The notes under the pieces: generated by a model
What the model was told of the DNA's origin: nothing
The model's database searches: none
Seen by the model: the letters and a program-made list of their open reading frames with translations, nothing else
Source: Paenibacillus sp. FSL R10-2782
GTDB lineage: Bacteria; Bacillota; Bacilli; Paenibacillales; Paenibacillaceae
NCBI RefSeq assembly: GCF_038592985.1
Contig: NZ_CP151951.1
Span: 4,269,001-4,333,000, forward strand
Length of the DNA stretch: 64,000 nt
Direction of reading: 5' to 3'
Translations under genes and position numbers: made by a program
Shown: positions 9,145 through 17,861 of the stretch, piece by piece
Layout of the letters: every line of letters starts with the position of its first letter
How positions within the stretch are numbered: the first letter of the stretch is position 1

Positions 9145-10047
9145 ATGAACATCAGTCAACTTGAAACACTTATCATGATTTCCAAAACAATGAGCTTCCG
9201 CAAAGCCGGAGAACTTCTCAATTTGACGCAGCCGGCGGTATCCGCCCAAATCAAAAGTCTGGAGGACGAGTTCAAGACCATTCTGATCGACCGCAACCAA
9301 CCCGTCACCCTGACCGACCGAGGGGCTGTTTTTTTGGAACATGCCGAGCGGATCTTGAGTGTTGTCGAGGAGCTGCGGCAAAAATTGTATGATCTGAACG
9401 AAACGCCGCAGGGTCATATTGCGCTCGGCACTACAACGTCCATCGCTATTCAAATTTTACCGCGTGTACTTTCCTACTTTCAGGATCAATTCCCGCTCAT
9501 CAAAACCTCCATTCAATCCATGGCTTCCTCCATGATTTATCAGCAGGTGGAAAACGGGCTTATTGATGTTGGCATCGGTTACTTGATCGAACGTAATCCC
9601 AATTTGAGCACTTCGATTTTGTATTACGATTCCTTTGAGCTTGTCGTATCGCCCACTCATCCATTGGCCTCCCAACCGCATGCTACCATTGAAGCCCTTC
9701 GGGAAATTCCACTTATTCTGCTCTCACCCGATACGGTAGGACGAAAATTCGTGGATGATGTATTTAAAAAACACCAAATTGTGCCTCATGTCGTGATCGA
9801 GTTGTCCAGCAGCGAGGAAGTCAAACGGATGGTAGAGATTAATCTTGGCGCCGCCATTATCTCCAGGCTGTCAGTCTCTCCTGAGCTACGCGCGGGTACG
9901 TTGAAAATGATTCACATTACCGAGCTGGAGGTTAGCCATCCGGTAGGGGTCATTTACAAATCCGGCCGATATCTGAATTCAGCCATGCAGCAGTTTCTAA
10001 GCGATTTAAAAGGTATGCCGGAGACCAATTTTATCAGTTCTGAATAA
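9145..10047 (+). CDS. LysR-family transcriptional regulator
   Basis: A 300-residue LTTR. The N-terminal winged helix-turn-helix is plain (SFRKAGELLNLTQPAVSAQIKSLEDEF), followed by the linker helix and a periplasmic-binding-like effector domain from about residue 90 (HIALGTTTSIAIQILPRVL). The ATG at 9145 has GAGGAGG 7 bases upstream; the frame extends 29 codons further without homology. It is divergent from cheX across about 420 bp that holds no convincing gene. The regulon is unknown. Confidence 0.85.
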   Translation: MNISQLETLIMISKTMSFRKAGELLNLTQPAVSAQIKSLEDEFKTILIDRNQPVTLTDRGAVFLEHAERILSVVEELRQKLYDLNETPQGHIALGTTTSIAIQILPRVLSYFQDQFPLIKTSIQSMASSMIYQQVENGLIDVGIGYLIERNPNLSTSILYYDSFELVVSPTHPLASQPHATIEALREIPLILLSPDTVGRKFVDDVFKKHQIVPHVVIELSSSEEVKRMVEINLGAAIISRLSVSPELRAGTLKMIHITELEVSHPVGVIYKSGRYLNSAMQQFLSDLKGMPETNFISSE

Positions 10048-10107
10048 CGCACTCAGCTATGAACACCCTACGAAATACAAACCTTGATTACGAAAGGACG
10101 ACATCCT

Positions 10108-10917
10108 ATGAAATTTGATCTGCACACCCATCACTTCCGCTGCGGTCATGCAGACGGTAATATTCGGGACTATATCGAAGCAGGCATTCAGTCCGGTTTA
10201 CAGGCTATTGGTATTTCAGACCACTCCCCCTTCTTATGCAGCGAGCAGGATCAGGCTTTTCCAAAAATTTATATGGCGAAATCACAGCTTGCCGAGTACG
10301 TAGAAGAGGTACAGCAGCTACAGAAGGAATATGAAGGCCGTATTGACGTGCTGCTCGGATTGGAAACGGATTATTTCCCTGATTATGCAGAACTGTACCG
10401 TTCCACCCTGGCCCCTTATCCGTTCGACTACCTCATTGGGTCGATCCATAATGTTGAGGGAGACAGCATTTTTAACCGTAACCGTTGGAACGAAGTAAGT
10501 GATGCTCGCAAAATCGAGGTCAAGCAAGCTTACTATTCGCTCATTCAGGAATCTGCTCGGAGCGGTATGTTTCAGATTTTGGGTCATATCGACGCCATGA
10601 AAGGGAATTTCCCGGCTTTCTCAGATATTCCTGCCGATGAAGCGATTGATGAAACCTTGAGAGTGATTGCAGAGTCCGGTGTGGCGATTGAAATTAACAC
10701 TTCAGGCAAAACCAAGCTCAGTGGCGGATGGTATCCGTCAGTCCCCATTTTGGAAAGAGCGCATCATTTTGGCGTAGAGGTCACTTTTGGTTCAGATGCC
10801 CATAAACCTGCGCGGGTAGGTGAAGATTGGGACGATGTGAAGGCGATGCTGAAGGATATTGGCTTCCGCGAATGGGTTTATTTTAAACAAAAACGTAAAA
10901 TTTCGGTGTCGCTTTAA
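10108..10917 (+). CDS. PHP-domain histidinol-phosphatase (HisK-type)
   Basis: A 269-residue metal-dependent phosphatase of the PHP superfamily. Metal ligands appear in order: DLHTHHFRCGHADG at the N-terminus, ISDHSPF, the Glu in LGLETDYF, GSIHNVEG, GHIDAMK and the C-terminal GSDAHKPARVG. The order and the HFRCGHADG form fit HisJ/HisK histidinol-phosphate phosphatases, which make histidinol in histidine synthesis. The ATG at 10108 has AAAGGACG upstream. It lies alone downstream of a LysR gene rather than in a his operon, so another phosphoester substrate is possible. Confidence 0.78.
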   Translation: MKFDLHTHHFRCGHADGNIRDYIEAGIQSGLQAIGISDHSPFLCSEQDQAFPKIYMAKSQLAEYVEEVQQLQKEYEGRIDVLLGLETDYFPDYAELYRSTLAPYPFDYLIGSIHNVEGDSIFNRNRWNEVSDARKIEVKQAYYSLIQESARSGMFQILGHIDAMKGNFPAFSDIPADEAIDETLRVIAESGVAIEINTSGKTKLSGGWYPSVPILERAHHFGVEVTFGSDAHKPARVGEDWDDVKAMLKDIGFREWVYFKQKRKISVSL

Positions 10918-11031
10918 AATTTGTTTAGGGTGGGAATTGCCGCCTCGCTGCCAACCACCTTAAACTGCACGGCTCCATTATTTTAAATATTATTTATATT
11001 TTACAACATCTATGTGTGAGGAGAATTACAT

Positions 11032-11772
11032 ATGTATCTGGAAGACCCGATGGACAAGATCAAAAAGCTAAAGCACGATATCACGCGTTTTATGCTGATC
11101 TATAAATTTGCTCTCGACGAAATGGAAACCAAGATTGAAATACTAAAGCAGGAATTTCAGGCGTTGCACGATTATAGCCCTATTGAGCATACCAAATCGC
11201 GCCTCAAATCCCCTGAGAGCATCATGAACAAAATGCTTCGTAAAAATAGTGAGCTTTCCCTTGCTGCCGTCAAGAATCACATTAAGGATATCGCGGGACT
11301 ACGCATTACCTGCTCTTTTATTTCGGACATTTATGATGTAAGTGACATGTTACAGAGACAAAGTGATTTGAAGGTGCTGGAGGTCAAGGATTACATCAAA
11401 AATCCCAAACCAAACGGCTACCAAAGTCTGCATCTGTTGATCCAGGTTCCTGTATTCATGTCCGACTGCCAGGAACTAGTCTGCGTAGAGGTACAAATTC
11501 GGACAATTGCGATGGATTTCTGGGCCAGTCTGGAGCATAAAATCTTTTATAAATACAACCAGTCCGTCCCCGAAAGCCTGACACGCGAATTAAAAAATGC
11601 GGCAGATTCAGCCAATGCGCTTGACCTCCAAATGGAACGTCTACACCGTGAAATTAAAGAGATTAAAGACGCCCAAGGTGAAGAGGACTCTATTGAAGAG
11701 ATTCGAAAGATTATCATTAATAATCAGCAATTTTCAGTGCCAGCCAACTTTTTGAAGCTGCTCGGGGAGTAA
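11032..11772 (+). CDS. relP: Small alarmone synthetase, RelP/YwaC type (GTP pyrophosphokinase)
   Basis: A 246-residue single-domain RelA/SpoT synthetase that transfers pyrophosphate from ATP to GDP or GTP to make (p)ppGpp. It has no hydrolase, TGS or ACT domain. The landmarks IEHTKSRLKSPESIMNKMLRK, IKDIAGLRITCSFISDIYDV, NPKPNGYQSLHLLIQVPV and VQIRTIAMDFWASLEHKIFYK match YwaC (SasA/RelP) rather than YjbM (RelQ). A 30-residue acidic C-terminal tail goes beyond the Bacillus length. GAGGAG lies 8 bases before the ATG. Genes of this type are usually induced by cell-envelope stress (established for B. subtilis). Confidence 0.9.
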   Translation: MYLEDPMDKIKKLKHDITRFMLIYKFALDEMETKIEILKQEFQALHDYSPIEHTKSRLKSPESIMNKMLRKNSELSLAAVKNHIKDIAGLRITCSFISDIYDVSDMLQRQSDLKVLEVKDYIKNPKPNGYQSLHLLIQVPVFMSDCQELVCVEVQIRTIAMDFWASLEHKIFYKYNQSVPESLTRELKNAADSANALDLQMERLHREIKEIKDAQGEEDSIEEIRKIIINNQQFSVPANFLKLLGE

Positions 11773-11799
11773 GATTAGGTAGTGATCCACCACTACGCA

Positions 11800-11945
11800 A
11801 ATGATTTGATCTTACGTTCGCTGTTGCAACGGGATTCTCAGGATTTATAAACCCTTTAAAGGGTTGAATCCCATTGCAAAAGCGAACGCTTACGCTTATC
11901 CAGATTCAGATTCTTCGCTCCGCTGCCAACCGCCTCTCATTCTTC
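11800..11945 (+). repeat. Dispersed structured repeat, copy B
   Basis: An intergenic stem-loop between relP and a convergent unknown gene. TTGCAACGGGATTC pairs with GAATCCCATTGCAA (one mismatch) at 11824-11837 and 11866-11879. The 3' flank reads AGCGAACGCTTACGCTT and then CTTCGCTCCGCTGCC, matching the flank of copies at 27.3, 33.4 and 57.8 kb. The inner stem bases differ from the CCCCGG stem of the other copies but still pair. The outer stem seen in the other copies is weak here. Confidence 0.65.
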
Positions 11946-11991
11946 ATTTCGTTTTTATGTTCTTTCATCGCAGTTATTTAAAAAGATTAAA

Positions 11992-12183
11992 TCATTGAAC
12001 TTGAGCCTTGCAGTTTGGATTAATTTGAGCGATTCCTTTAACTGTATCTAAACGAGGAACTTTAGATTTAAAATTAGGATGCTCCGATATAGCGGGTTTA
12101 ATGAGCATCTGGAGGCTGATCCAATCGCCTGAAAGTGTCTTCAGAAACAGTTTGCCGTTAATTAATCTTCCTGTTCTGTACAT
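11992..12183 (-). CDS. Possible small hypothetical gene
   Basis: An open frame of 63 codons that starts 5 bases after the stop of the unknown gene ending at 12189. It contains a plausible hydrophobic/aromatic stretch (GKLFLKTLSGDWISLQML) but no ribosome-binding site and no known domain. It may be translationally coupled to the upstream gene, may be a displaced C-terminal piece of it, or may be chance. Confidence 0.3.
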   Translation of the reverse strand: MYRTGRLINGKLFLKTLSGDWISLQMLIKPAISEHPNFKSKVPRLDTVKGIAQINPNCKAQVQ

Positions 12184-12188
12184 ACACG

Positions 12189-12848
12189 TTAATAACCGGA
12201 TACATAGCGGTCGACTTCGTCCTCAACCCTCTCAATCGCTTGAATCAAGGGCATTTCAGGTTCCTCCTGTTTATATTGAATAGCCTTCTCACACGTACCT
12301 CCTGCCCCTGCCCACTCCCAATACAGATGAATGTCTACAGACTCCAGAAAATATACAGATAAGGCTTCAACAGGATTTGCAGCATACAGCTTCATAAATT
12401 CCTCGTCTGTAAGCTGATGCTGCCGAAGATACTCACCTTTCATATTGCAGAGTAGATTAAAAGTGTCTTGTTCGTTAATATAAATAGAACGGGCAACGAA
12501 TTCATTGCGCCTTTCAACCGAGTTCAGTATGATTTGCATAGCGTTACGGATGTGCTCGTCTTCGGGACTGATATGAAACATTTGAATGAGATTGTTCGTG
12601 GTCAATTTGGGGTTAAACGGGGCTGGCTCTATGATTCGTGTCCACACATTAGTCTTTCCATTCTCAAACACTTCAATAGCGTCTGAGACATTATAGCCTA
12701 TCGTTTGCCATTTACGGTTCAGAGCATCGGTGATGTGATAATAATGTATCTCTTGGTCATCGCTTCCCACTTCTTGCGGCCAAACTGTTTCCATGCGAAC
12801 GATGTCCAGAATATGTTGTTTGTTGACTTTGTCTTCTAGTGTAGTCAT
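12189..12848 (-). CDS. Hypothetical protein (219 aa)
   Basis: I do not recognise a family. The protein is soluble, acidic and Trp/Glu-rich, with phrases such as VRMETVWPQEVGSDDQEIHYYH and LTDEEFMKLYAANPVEALSVY suggesting an alpha-helical cytoplasmic protein. The ATG at 12848 has GGGGG about 9 bases upstream; the frame runs 29 codons further with a hydrophobic stretch (CIISLALLLPFY) that could be read as a signal, but no site supports that start. The gene marks the start of an AT-richer accessory patch and is divergent from two small repressors. Confidence 0.65.
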   Translation of the reverse strand: MTTLEDKVNKQHILDIVRMETVWPQEVGSDDQEIHYYHITDALNRKWQTIGYNVSDAIEVFENGKTNVWTRIIEPAPFNPKLTTNNLIQMFHISPEDEHIRNAMQIILNSVERRNEFVARSIYINEQDTFNLLCNMKGEYLRQHQLTDEEFMKLYAANPVEALSVYFLESVDIHLYWEWAGAGGTCEKAIQYKQEEPEMPLIQAIERVEDEVDRYVSGY

Positions 12849-13022
12849 ATGTATTTCCCCCGATTCTTTTTGGTAAAATGGCAATAGCAAAGCCAAGGAT
12901 ATGATGCATATCCTTTTGTTTAGGATGAATTTCACAGTAAATATATACTCTTATAGCGATAAATAAAATATACTCTTGAAGATATAAATTGTCAATAAAA
13001 AAATCCCGGAGGCATCTATTTA

Positions 13023-13238
13023 ATGTTGAAAATCAAAATTAAGCTAAAGGAAGTATTAAAAACAAAAGGAATCACTCAAAAAAACTTAGAAGCTATGACA
13101 GGAATACCCCAATCCAGAATATCTACTCTTTGTAGTGGTAATCGACAAGAAGTTAACCTACTCATGCTTGAAAAAATCGCCCATGCTTTGGAGATCACAG
13201 ACTTATCCGAATTAATTCAGTTAGAAGAAGAGAACTAA
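13023..13238 (+). CDS. Small XRE/Cro-type DNA-binding protein, copy 1
   Basis: A 71-residue stand-alone helix-turn-helix protein. The HTH spans GITQKNLEAMTGIPQSRISTLCSG, followed by NLLMLEKIAHALEITDLSELIQ, the usual end of Cro/CI (XRE) domains. GGAGG lies 12 bases before the ATG. The next gene is a paralogue with the same layout, so a local duplication is likely. The target is unknown; such proteins often repress their own promoter or act as phage- or toxin-associated antidotes (family knowledge). Confidence 0.8.
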   Translation: MLKIKIKLKEVLKTKGITQKNLEAMTGIPQSRISTLCSGNRQEVNLLMLEKIAHALEITDLSELIQLEEEN

Positions 13239-13273
13239 TGACTTCTTAATTCAAGTTAGGAGATAAATCTAAG

Positions 13274-13486
13274 ATGGAACTGATCATAAAACTTAAAGAC
13301 GTTATGAAAGAAAGAAACATCACTCAGTTACAATTGGCAAAAATGGCAAATGTCCGGCAAGCTGCAATATCGGAATTATGCAGAAATGCTCGGGAAGAAG
13401 TAAATTTAGCTATGCTAACAAGGATCGCCATCGCTTTAGATATTAAGGACATATCAGAATTAATACAATTTGATGAGACAGAGTAG
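13274..13486 (+). CDS. Small XRE/Cro-type DNA-binding protein, copy 2
   Basis: A 70-residue paralogue of the preceding gene, 35 bases downstream on the same strand. The HTH is NITQLQLAKMANVRQAAISELCRN, then NLAMLTRIAIALDIKDISELIQFDE. By eye about half of the positions match copy 1, with the greatest change in the recognition helix, which suggests different operators. AGGAG lies about 13 bases before the ATG. Both copies probably share one transcript. Confidence 0.78.
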   Translation: MELIIKLKDVMKERNITQLQLAKMANVRQAAISELCRNAREEVNLAMLTRIAIALDIKDISELIQFDETE

Positions 13487-13570
13487 AGAAATTCTACAGG
13501 GATAACTGGAAGGATTAGATAAAACTCCATGTTTTTTCGGACAGACGACCGAAGTTAAATGAATGAGGTT

Positions 13571-13718
13571 AAGGAAACATTACATCTTTGATAAAAACCC
13601 ATAGCTGCCTTTAAATATATATCTACCGAAGGTTATACTAACGTCTCCATGTGTGATGTAACTGAAGAAGCAGGCGTGTTATCAAATCAATTAAATTACT
13701 ACTTTAAGGATTATTGAA
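13571..13718 (+). pseudogene. Remnant of a TetR-family regulator (N-terminal HTH)
   Basis: The frame reads IAAFKYISTEGYTNVSMCDV then TEEAGVLSNQLNYYFKDY and stop. This is the TetR signature pattern: a helix ending in a Gly-Tyr turn, then ...V..EAGV....L.YYF. Upstream the same frame has two adjacent stop codons and no start, and nothing follows the HTH. It is a decayed fragment inside the accessory patch. Confidence 0.6.
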
Positions 13719-14159
13719 ACTCAAATTACAACGAGCAAGCCTAAAATGGCATTGCTCGACATTGAAGCATGAGAATCTTTTTCGGGATACTGCTCAACAC
13801 ATTTCTTAATTGTAATCATAGTTCTGAACTTTGACAAATTCCTTCTAGATCTACTCCCGTCATACCCTCCGTTACTTGAGCAAAAATAGAAAACGAAACA
13901 TACTCACTAAGTATCGTAATTTAGTAAAGACAGCGCAATAAGATAGCCAAAACGTGATTTAAGCAAGGATACCTCCATTCCTCATATCACACGCGTCGAG
14001 ACGATGGAAAGGGATATACGTCTTCTACAGTTTATGTAGTCTTCAACCTCAAAAATATTTTCTTTCAGACTAACTCGTTGGGAACCAGTCTACCTCAGCC
14101 CTAATATGGTAGCCCGAAAATCAACAAGGTTCTCAATAAACAAGGAAACGGATATTTTA

Positions 14160-14710
14160 GAAAGCAGTAGCTCAAATCATGTAAGACTTAGGGCTAAAAC
14201 CTGCCACCGTCAAGAAATATAAGGCTACAATGTGTTTAATTATAATCAATTTCGTCCGAACACTCCGTATGAGCCGAGGTATCATCTAATTCCCACCGAA
14301 GAAAGCTGGCTATACCGGGCCAGCGTAATGTACCTGTGCAGCCGTAAAATCGTAGGTTTTTTATGGATGGAAGAATGGCAAAGGAACTGGTCGTTCAAGC
14401 ACTAGACTGGGATTAATCAGCAGGAACTATCCGGAGTAGTCCTCTCACCACTCAATCGGGAAAGTAATACATGATATCAAACTCGATTGAACCAATACAA
14501 TATGAAGGGGGGCTTAAGTCGGAGGGTAACTGTTATGACAATGTATGTATTGAATCTTTCCATAGCATCCTGAAAAAAATGATTTACCTAGAAAAATTCA
14601 AGACACGGGGAGCGCATATTCGAGTACACTACATTTTCTATAATGCTAAGTACATTCACTCAACCATTGGGTATATCACACCGAATGAATGCAAACTTAT
14701 GTACCAAAAA
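14160..14710 (+). pseudogene. Degenerate IS3-family transposase (orfB / rve integrase core)
   Basis: Three frames in series give IS3-type OrfB: VKKYKAT near 14212, then IPTEESWLYRASVMYLCSRK near 14289-14350 (the ITYIPT..GWLYLA..DLFSRKIVG block with the first catalytic Asp lost), and after frameshifts EGNCYDNVCIESFHSILKK near 14520-14580 and YNAKYIHSTIGYITPNE near 14640 (the DDE Glu block and C-terminus). Stops and indels break it into pieces, so it cannot make transposase. Flanking terminal repeats were not recognised. Confidence 0.75.
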
Positions 14711-14817
14711 ACAGCCTTATTTTCTCGATTCTAGGTGTCTACTTTATTAACAGAGGTACACTTCTAATCTCAATGTGCACAGTCGAATTTATTACCATTA
14801 TGAAAGGAAACTTCAAA

Positions 14818-15879
14818 ATGCGAAAACAATTTTTCGGATTGGATTTCGATATCCAGACATCAATCGAAAACAAAGAAAAAAAATTAATATTACTGCCTAA
14901 CCCTGAAGCACAATTACAATATCAAAATTCACTTGCAACTTTAGATGAGCAAAGTTTACAACTATTGTGGAGTAAATCATTCTTCGGAATCAATCATACA
15001 ACACAATTATTTCGAATCATGTATGATACTTTCAACTCAAAAGTTAATGATATAAAAACCAACGATGACATATTAACAGTACATGCTTTATTTTGTGATA
15101 TGATCATACGTTTTGGCACTATAATAGAGGATTTTGCTGGATTTTGTTCTGCATGTAAAAGACATGTGACAGAAGGAACTAATATTGCTGAACATTTTTT
15201 AGCTTACAGTAATCCAAATCAGTTTTATACAGACATGCTCTCTAAGCAGGGTGCAGAATTCATCCGACAGATCTTCAGAATACCGCAATCGCAAGATGAT
15301 CTGGATACTATTTTCACTAATTTATCTGCTGCTGAGAAAGAATTACTTTGGAAAGGTATCTCAGTAACAACAGAAATAATATCTGAACGTATGAAGATAA
15401 CTGCTAAATCAATTGTAAGAGAACAACCAACAAACTTCACTCTTTTCGACTTATATAATAAATTAAAGCATGGATTCGCACCTTATTATTCGTATATATT
15501 CCCCATACCAATTACATTAACAACTACAGAAATAGAAACTACCAATGAAGAAATGGTTGAATCATATCTGATTAAATTTATGCTAATCATGCATAATAAA
15601 CTCAAAGGGCAGATGAATAACATAGAATTACAAAAGCTAAGAGTTAATAAATTGGCCACATGTGCTACAACTCTAATTGAGGCTACCAAAGAAACCGCTG
15701 ATGAAATCTTGCAAACTGTAATAGAGATCGATTATCTATACAAGTACTTAGTTAAAAGATATATCACTTACGCATCAGGTAGCAAAAGAATTCTACTTCT
15801 CGGAAGTAAAGATCATTTAACAATAGAAGAATCAAATGATATTGAAACAATCATCTCTAATGACAAACGATACACTTAA
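14818..15879 (+). CDS. Hypothetical protein (353 aa), AT-rich
   Basis: A complete ORF with AAAGGAA about 8 bases before the ATG at 14818. Base composition is clearly AT-richer than its neighbours and it follows transposon debris, which suggests horizontal transfer. The protein is alpha-helical, without signal or membrane segments. The phrase TLFDLYNKLKHGFAPYYSY resembles the N-K-x-K-H-G helix end seen in some HEPN-like and abortive-infection proteins, but the catalytic R-x4-6-H of HEPN RNases is not evident, so no function is assigned. About 230 bp without a clear gene separate it from the next gene. Confidence 0.7.
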   Translation: MRKQFFGLDFDIQTSIENKEKKLILLPNPEAQLQYQNSLATLDEQSLQLLWSKSFFGINHTTQLFRIMYDTFNSKVNDIKTNDDILTVHALFCDMIIRFGTIIEDFAGFCSACKRHVTEGTNIAEHFLAYSNPNQFYTDMLSKQGAEFIRQIFRIPQSQDDLDTIFTNLSAAEKELLWKGISVTTEIISERMKITAKSIVREQPTNFTLFDLYNKLKHGFAPYYSYIFPIPITLTTTEIETTNEEMVESYLIKFMLIMHNKLKGQMNNIELQKLRVNKLATCATTLIEATKETADEILQTVIEIDYLYKYLVKRYITYASGSKRILLLGSKDHLTIEESNDIETIISNDKRYT

Positions 15880-16106
15880 AAAGTGTGGATCTAATGACTT
15901 GTGAGAAAAACAACCCCCATACAATCAATTCAAAACCAGGAGTGTTTTAACAAAAGTTGAGTCTACTCCTCATTTTCCAACACGTCCATTTTTGTGTCGT
16001 AAAATTGGGTTATTATGCTAAAATAGTACTTTCATCGTTCCGTTTCCTTTGAGAACATTATTCCGTCTACCTTAATAAAACCAATCCCTTAAGGAGTGAT
16101 TCATGA

Positions 16107-16993
16107 ATGAGAGAGATACTTGTATTAGGTGGAACGCGCTTTTTTGGAAAAAGGCTGGTGGAACGTCTGGTGGAGGATTCCGAGAATAACGTTACGATCC
16201 TCACGAGAGGTCAAACAAGTGATTCGTTCGGTGACCGCGTTCAGCGGATTATTGCAGATCGTAACGATGCAGAAGCGCTGGCTGAGGCGGTAGGTGAGCA
16301 GGTTTGGGATGTTGTCTACGATAATATTTGCTTTTCTCCAGATGAAGCCAGAGAAGCCTGCCGTATTTTTGATGCTAAAGCCAAACGGTATATTCTGACC
16401 TCCAGCTTATCCGTCTACGATCCAAGTCCAGAAGTGCTGACCGAGAGTATCTTCGACCCTCAGGCTTACCCGGTCGCAAAGGCAGACAGGACGATTTTAC
16501 ATATCAGGAGGCTAAACGGCAGGCAGAAGCGGTTTTCATGCAACAAGCTACGTTCCCGGTTGCCGCTGTTCGTTTTCCGATTGTATTAGGAGCAGATGAT
16601 TATACGAAAAGACTTCATTTTCATATAGAGCATGTTCGTGATGGATTAAAAATCGGCATACCGAATCCGGCAGCGCACATCTCGTTTATCCGTTCTGATG
16701 AAGCCGCAGATTTTCTGCTTTGGCTTGGTCACTCTCATTTGACAGGACCCGCCAATGCTTGCTCCGACGGTACTGTGAAGATTGGAGAACTCATTTCCAC
16801 CATTGAGCAGGTAACTGGAAAACAAGCCGTGATTCAAGAAAAAACAGCGGACGAGCATATGTCTCCATTCGGTATTACACAATCCTGGTATATGGATACG
16901 ACCAAAGCCCAATCAGAAGGATACTCGTTCCTTTCCCTGATCGAATGGCTTCCCGAGCTGATCACCAACCTGAACCGTTCCTATGAATCATAA
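16107..16993 (+). pseudogene. NAD-dependent epimerase/dehydratase family gene, single-base frameshift
   Basis: An extended-SDR protein of about 295 residues split over two frames. The first part (from ATG 16107, AAGGAG upstream) has the Rossmann start ILVLGGTRFFGKRLVERL and LTSSLSVYDPS. The second frame continues to 16993 with TFPVAAVRFPIVLGADDY and a normal C-terminus. Restoring one G near 16489 gives DRDDFTYQEAKRQAEAVFMQ, containing the expected Y-x3-K, and joins the two parts smoothly. Everything else is intact, so this is either a very recent mutation or a sequencing error. Confidence 0.8.
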
Positions 16994-17035
16994 AAGTAAC
17001 TTGTAAATCACAAGTAGCTGCCATAGAAACAAGGC

Positions 17036-17066
17036 AAAAAAAAAGAGGACCCGAATCATCGGGTCC
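17036..17066 (-). terminator. Terminator of the GNAT/phosphoesterase unit
   Basis: On the minus strand GGACCCGA pairs with TCGGGTCC around a short loop and is followed by nine T's. It lies 110 bases after the GNAT stop codon. Confidence 0.8.
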
Positions 17067-17176
17067 AGCAACATATATTATTCAAAAGGGGGTCATGTCT
17101 GTATTGTACCCGTCCTGTGTTAGAGTTAGTTTGCAGTTATATTTCATCTCTGTAACAAAATATTCCACTGCCATTT

Positions 17177-17809
17177 CTATGCATAATCCCCTTGGGTAAT
17201 CGAGAACACCAATACACCCGGTACCTCTCCTGAATGATCATAGGCACTGATTATGCGCAGCATGCGCATCTTGTTTTTAATCAGCACACGCACGGAAGCC
17301 TGATTATCCTCTTGGCAACGACCTTCGATCCTCTTGAGCTTTAAAGCACCAAAACCAAATCTCAGCATTTCCTCCACGACCTCTGTAGCCAGCCCTTGTC
17401 CCCAGAAAGGACGGTCCAAAATATAGCCTAGCTGCGCCTCACCCGCTTTTTCATTCCATTGCTGGAAAGAAGCGATACCGAGCAGCGGCGAGTGGCTGAG
17501 TTCATTATGTTCATGGAGTTCGTTAAGTTGGCCGGGTTCGTTGTTTGCTGCTGTATTTCTCCCATGCCATTCCACCGCAAAATGCAGGGAATCCAGCGAA
17601 TCCGCAGCCACTCTTATTTGCGCTACCAAACGACGCATCCGCGCATCGACTGGCTTGCGAATCCGGTTCACATACCGGATAACCAATGGATCGGACAGCA
17701 TCCGTTCCAGCGCGGGGTAATCCCTTGCTTGTAGCTGGCGCAACCGGACACGATCGGTATAAAGCTCCGGTAGCCCTGACCCTGAACGAAGCATTTCTCT
17801 GGTGAGCAC
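17177..17809 (-). CDS. GNAT-family N-acetyltransferase (RimJ/RimL-like)
   Basis: A 210-residue acetyl-CoA-dependent acetyltransferase of the Acetyltransf_3 type. It opens with YTDRVRLRQLQARDYPALERMLSDP, typical of RimJ-like enzymes, and has the acetyl-CoA loop region in LGYILDRPFWGQGLATEVVEEMLRFGF. An unusual His/Asn/Glu-rich stretch (ELHEHNELSHSP) sits in the middle of the fold. The GTG at 17809 has AGGAGGG 6 bases upstream and fixes the start; the frame remains open to 17908 over the end of the upstream gene. The substrate, a protein N-terminus or a small amine, is unknown. Confidence 0.8.
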   Translation of the reverse strand: MLTREMLRSGSGLPELYTDRVRLRQLQARDYPALERMLSDPLVIRYVNRIRKPVDARMRRLVAQIRVAADSLDSLHFAVEWHGRNTAANNEPGQLNELHEHNELSHSPLLGIASFQQWNEKAGEAQLGYILDRPFWGQGLATEVVEEMLRFGFGALKLKRIEGRCQEDNQASVRVLIKNKMRMLRIISAYDHSGEVPGVLVFSITQGDYA

Positions 17810-17861
17810 AATGATCCCTCCTGCGGATGGATTGGCTTTTTGCGGCGAATAGGTTGCACAC

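Noticed and set aside
10918..10965. Possible fifth copy of the structured repeat after the PHP phosphatase
   Set aside because: Only the GCTGCCAACC tail resembles the family; no stem could be found.
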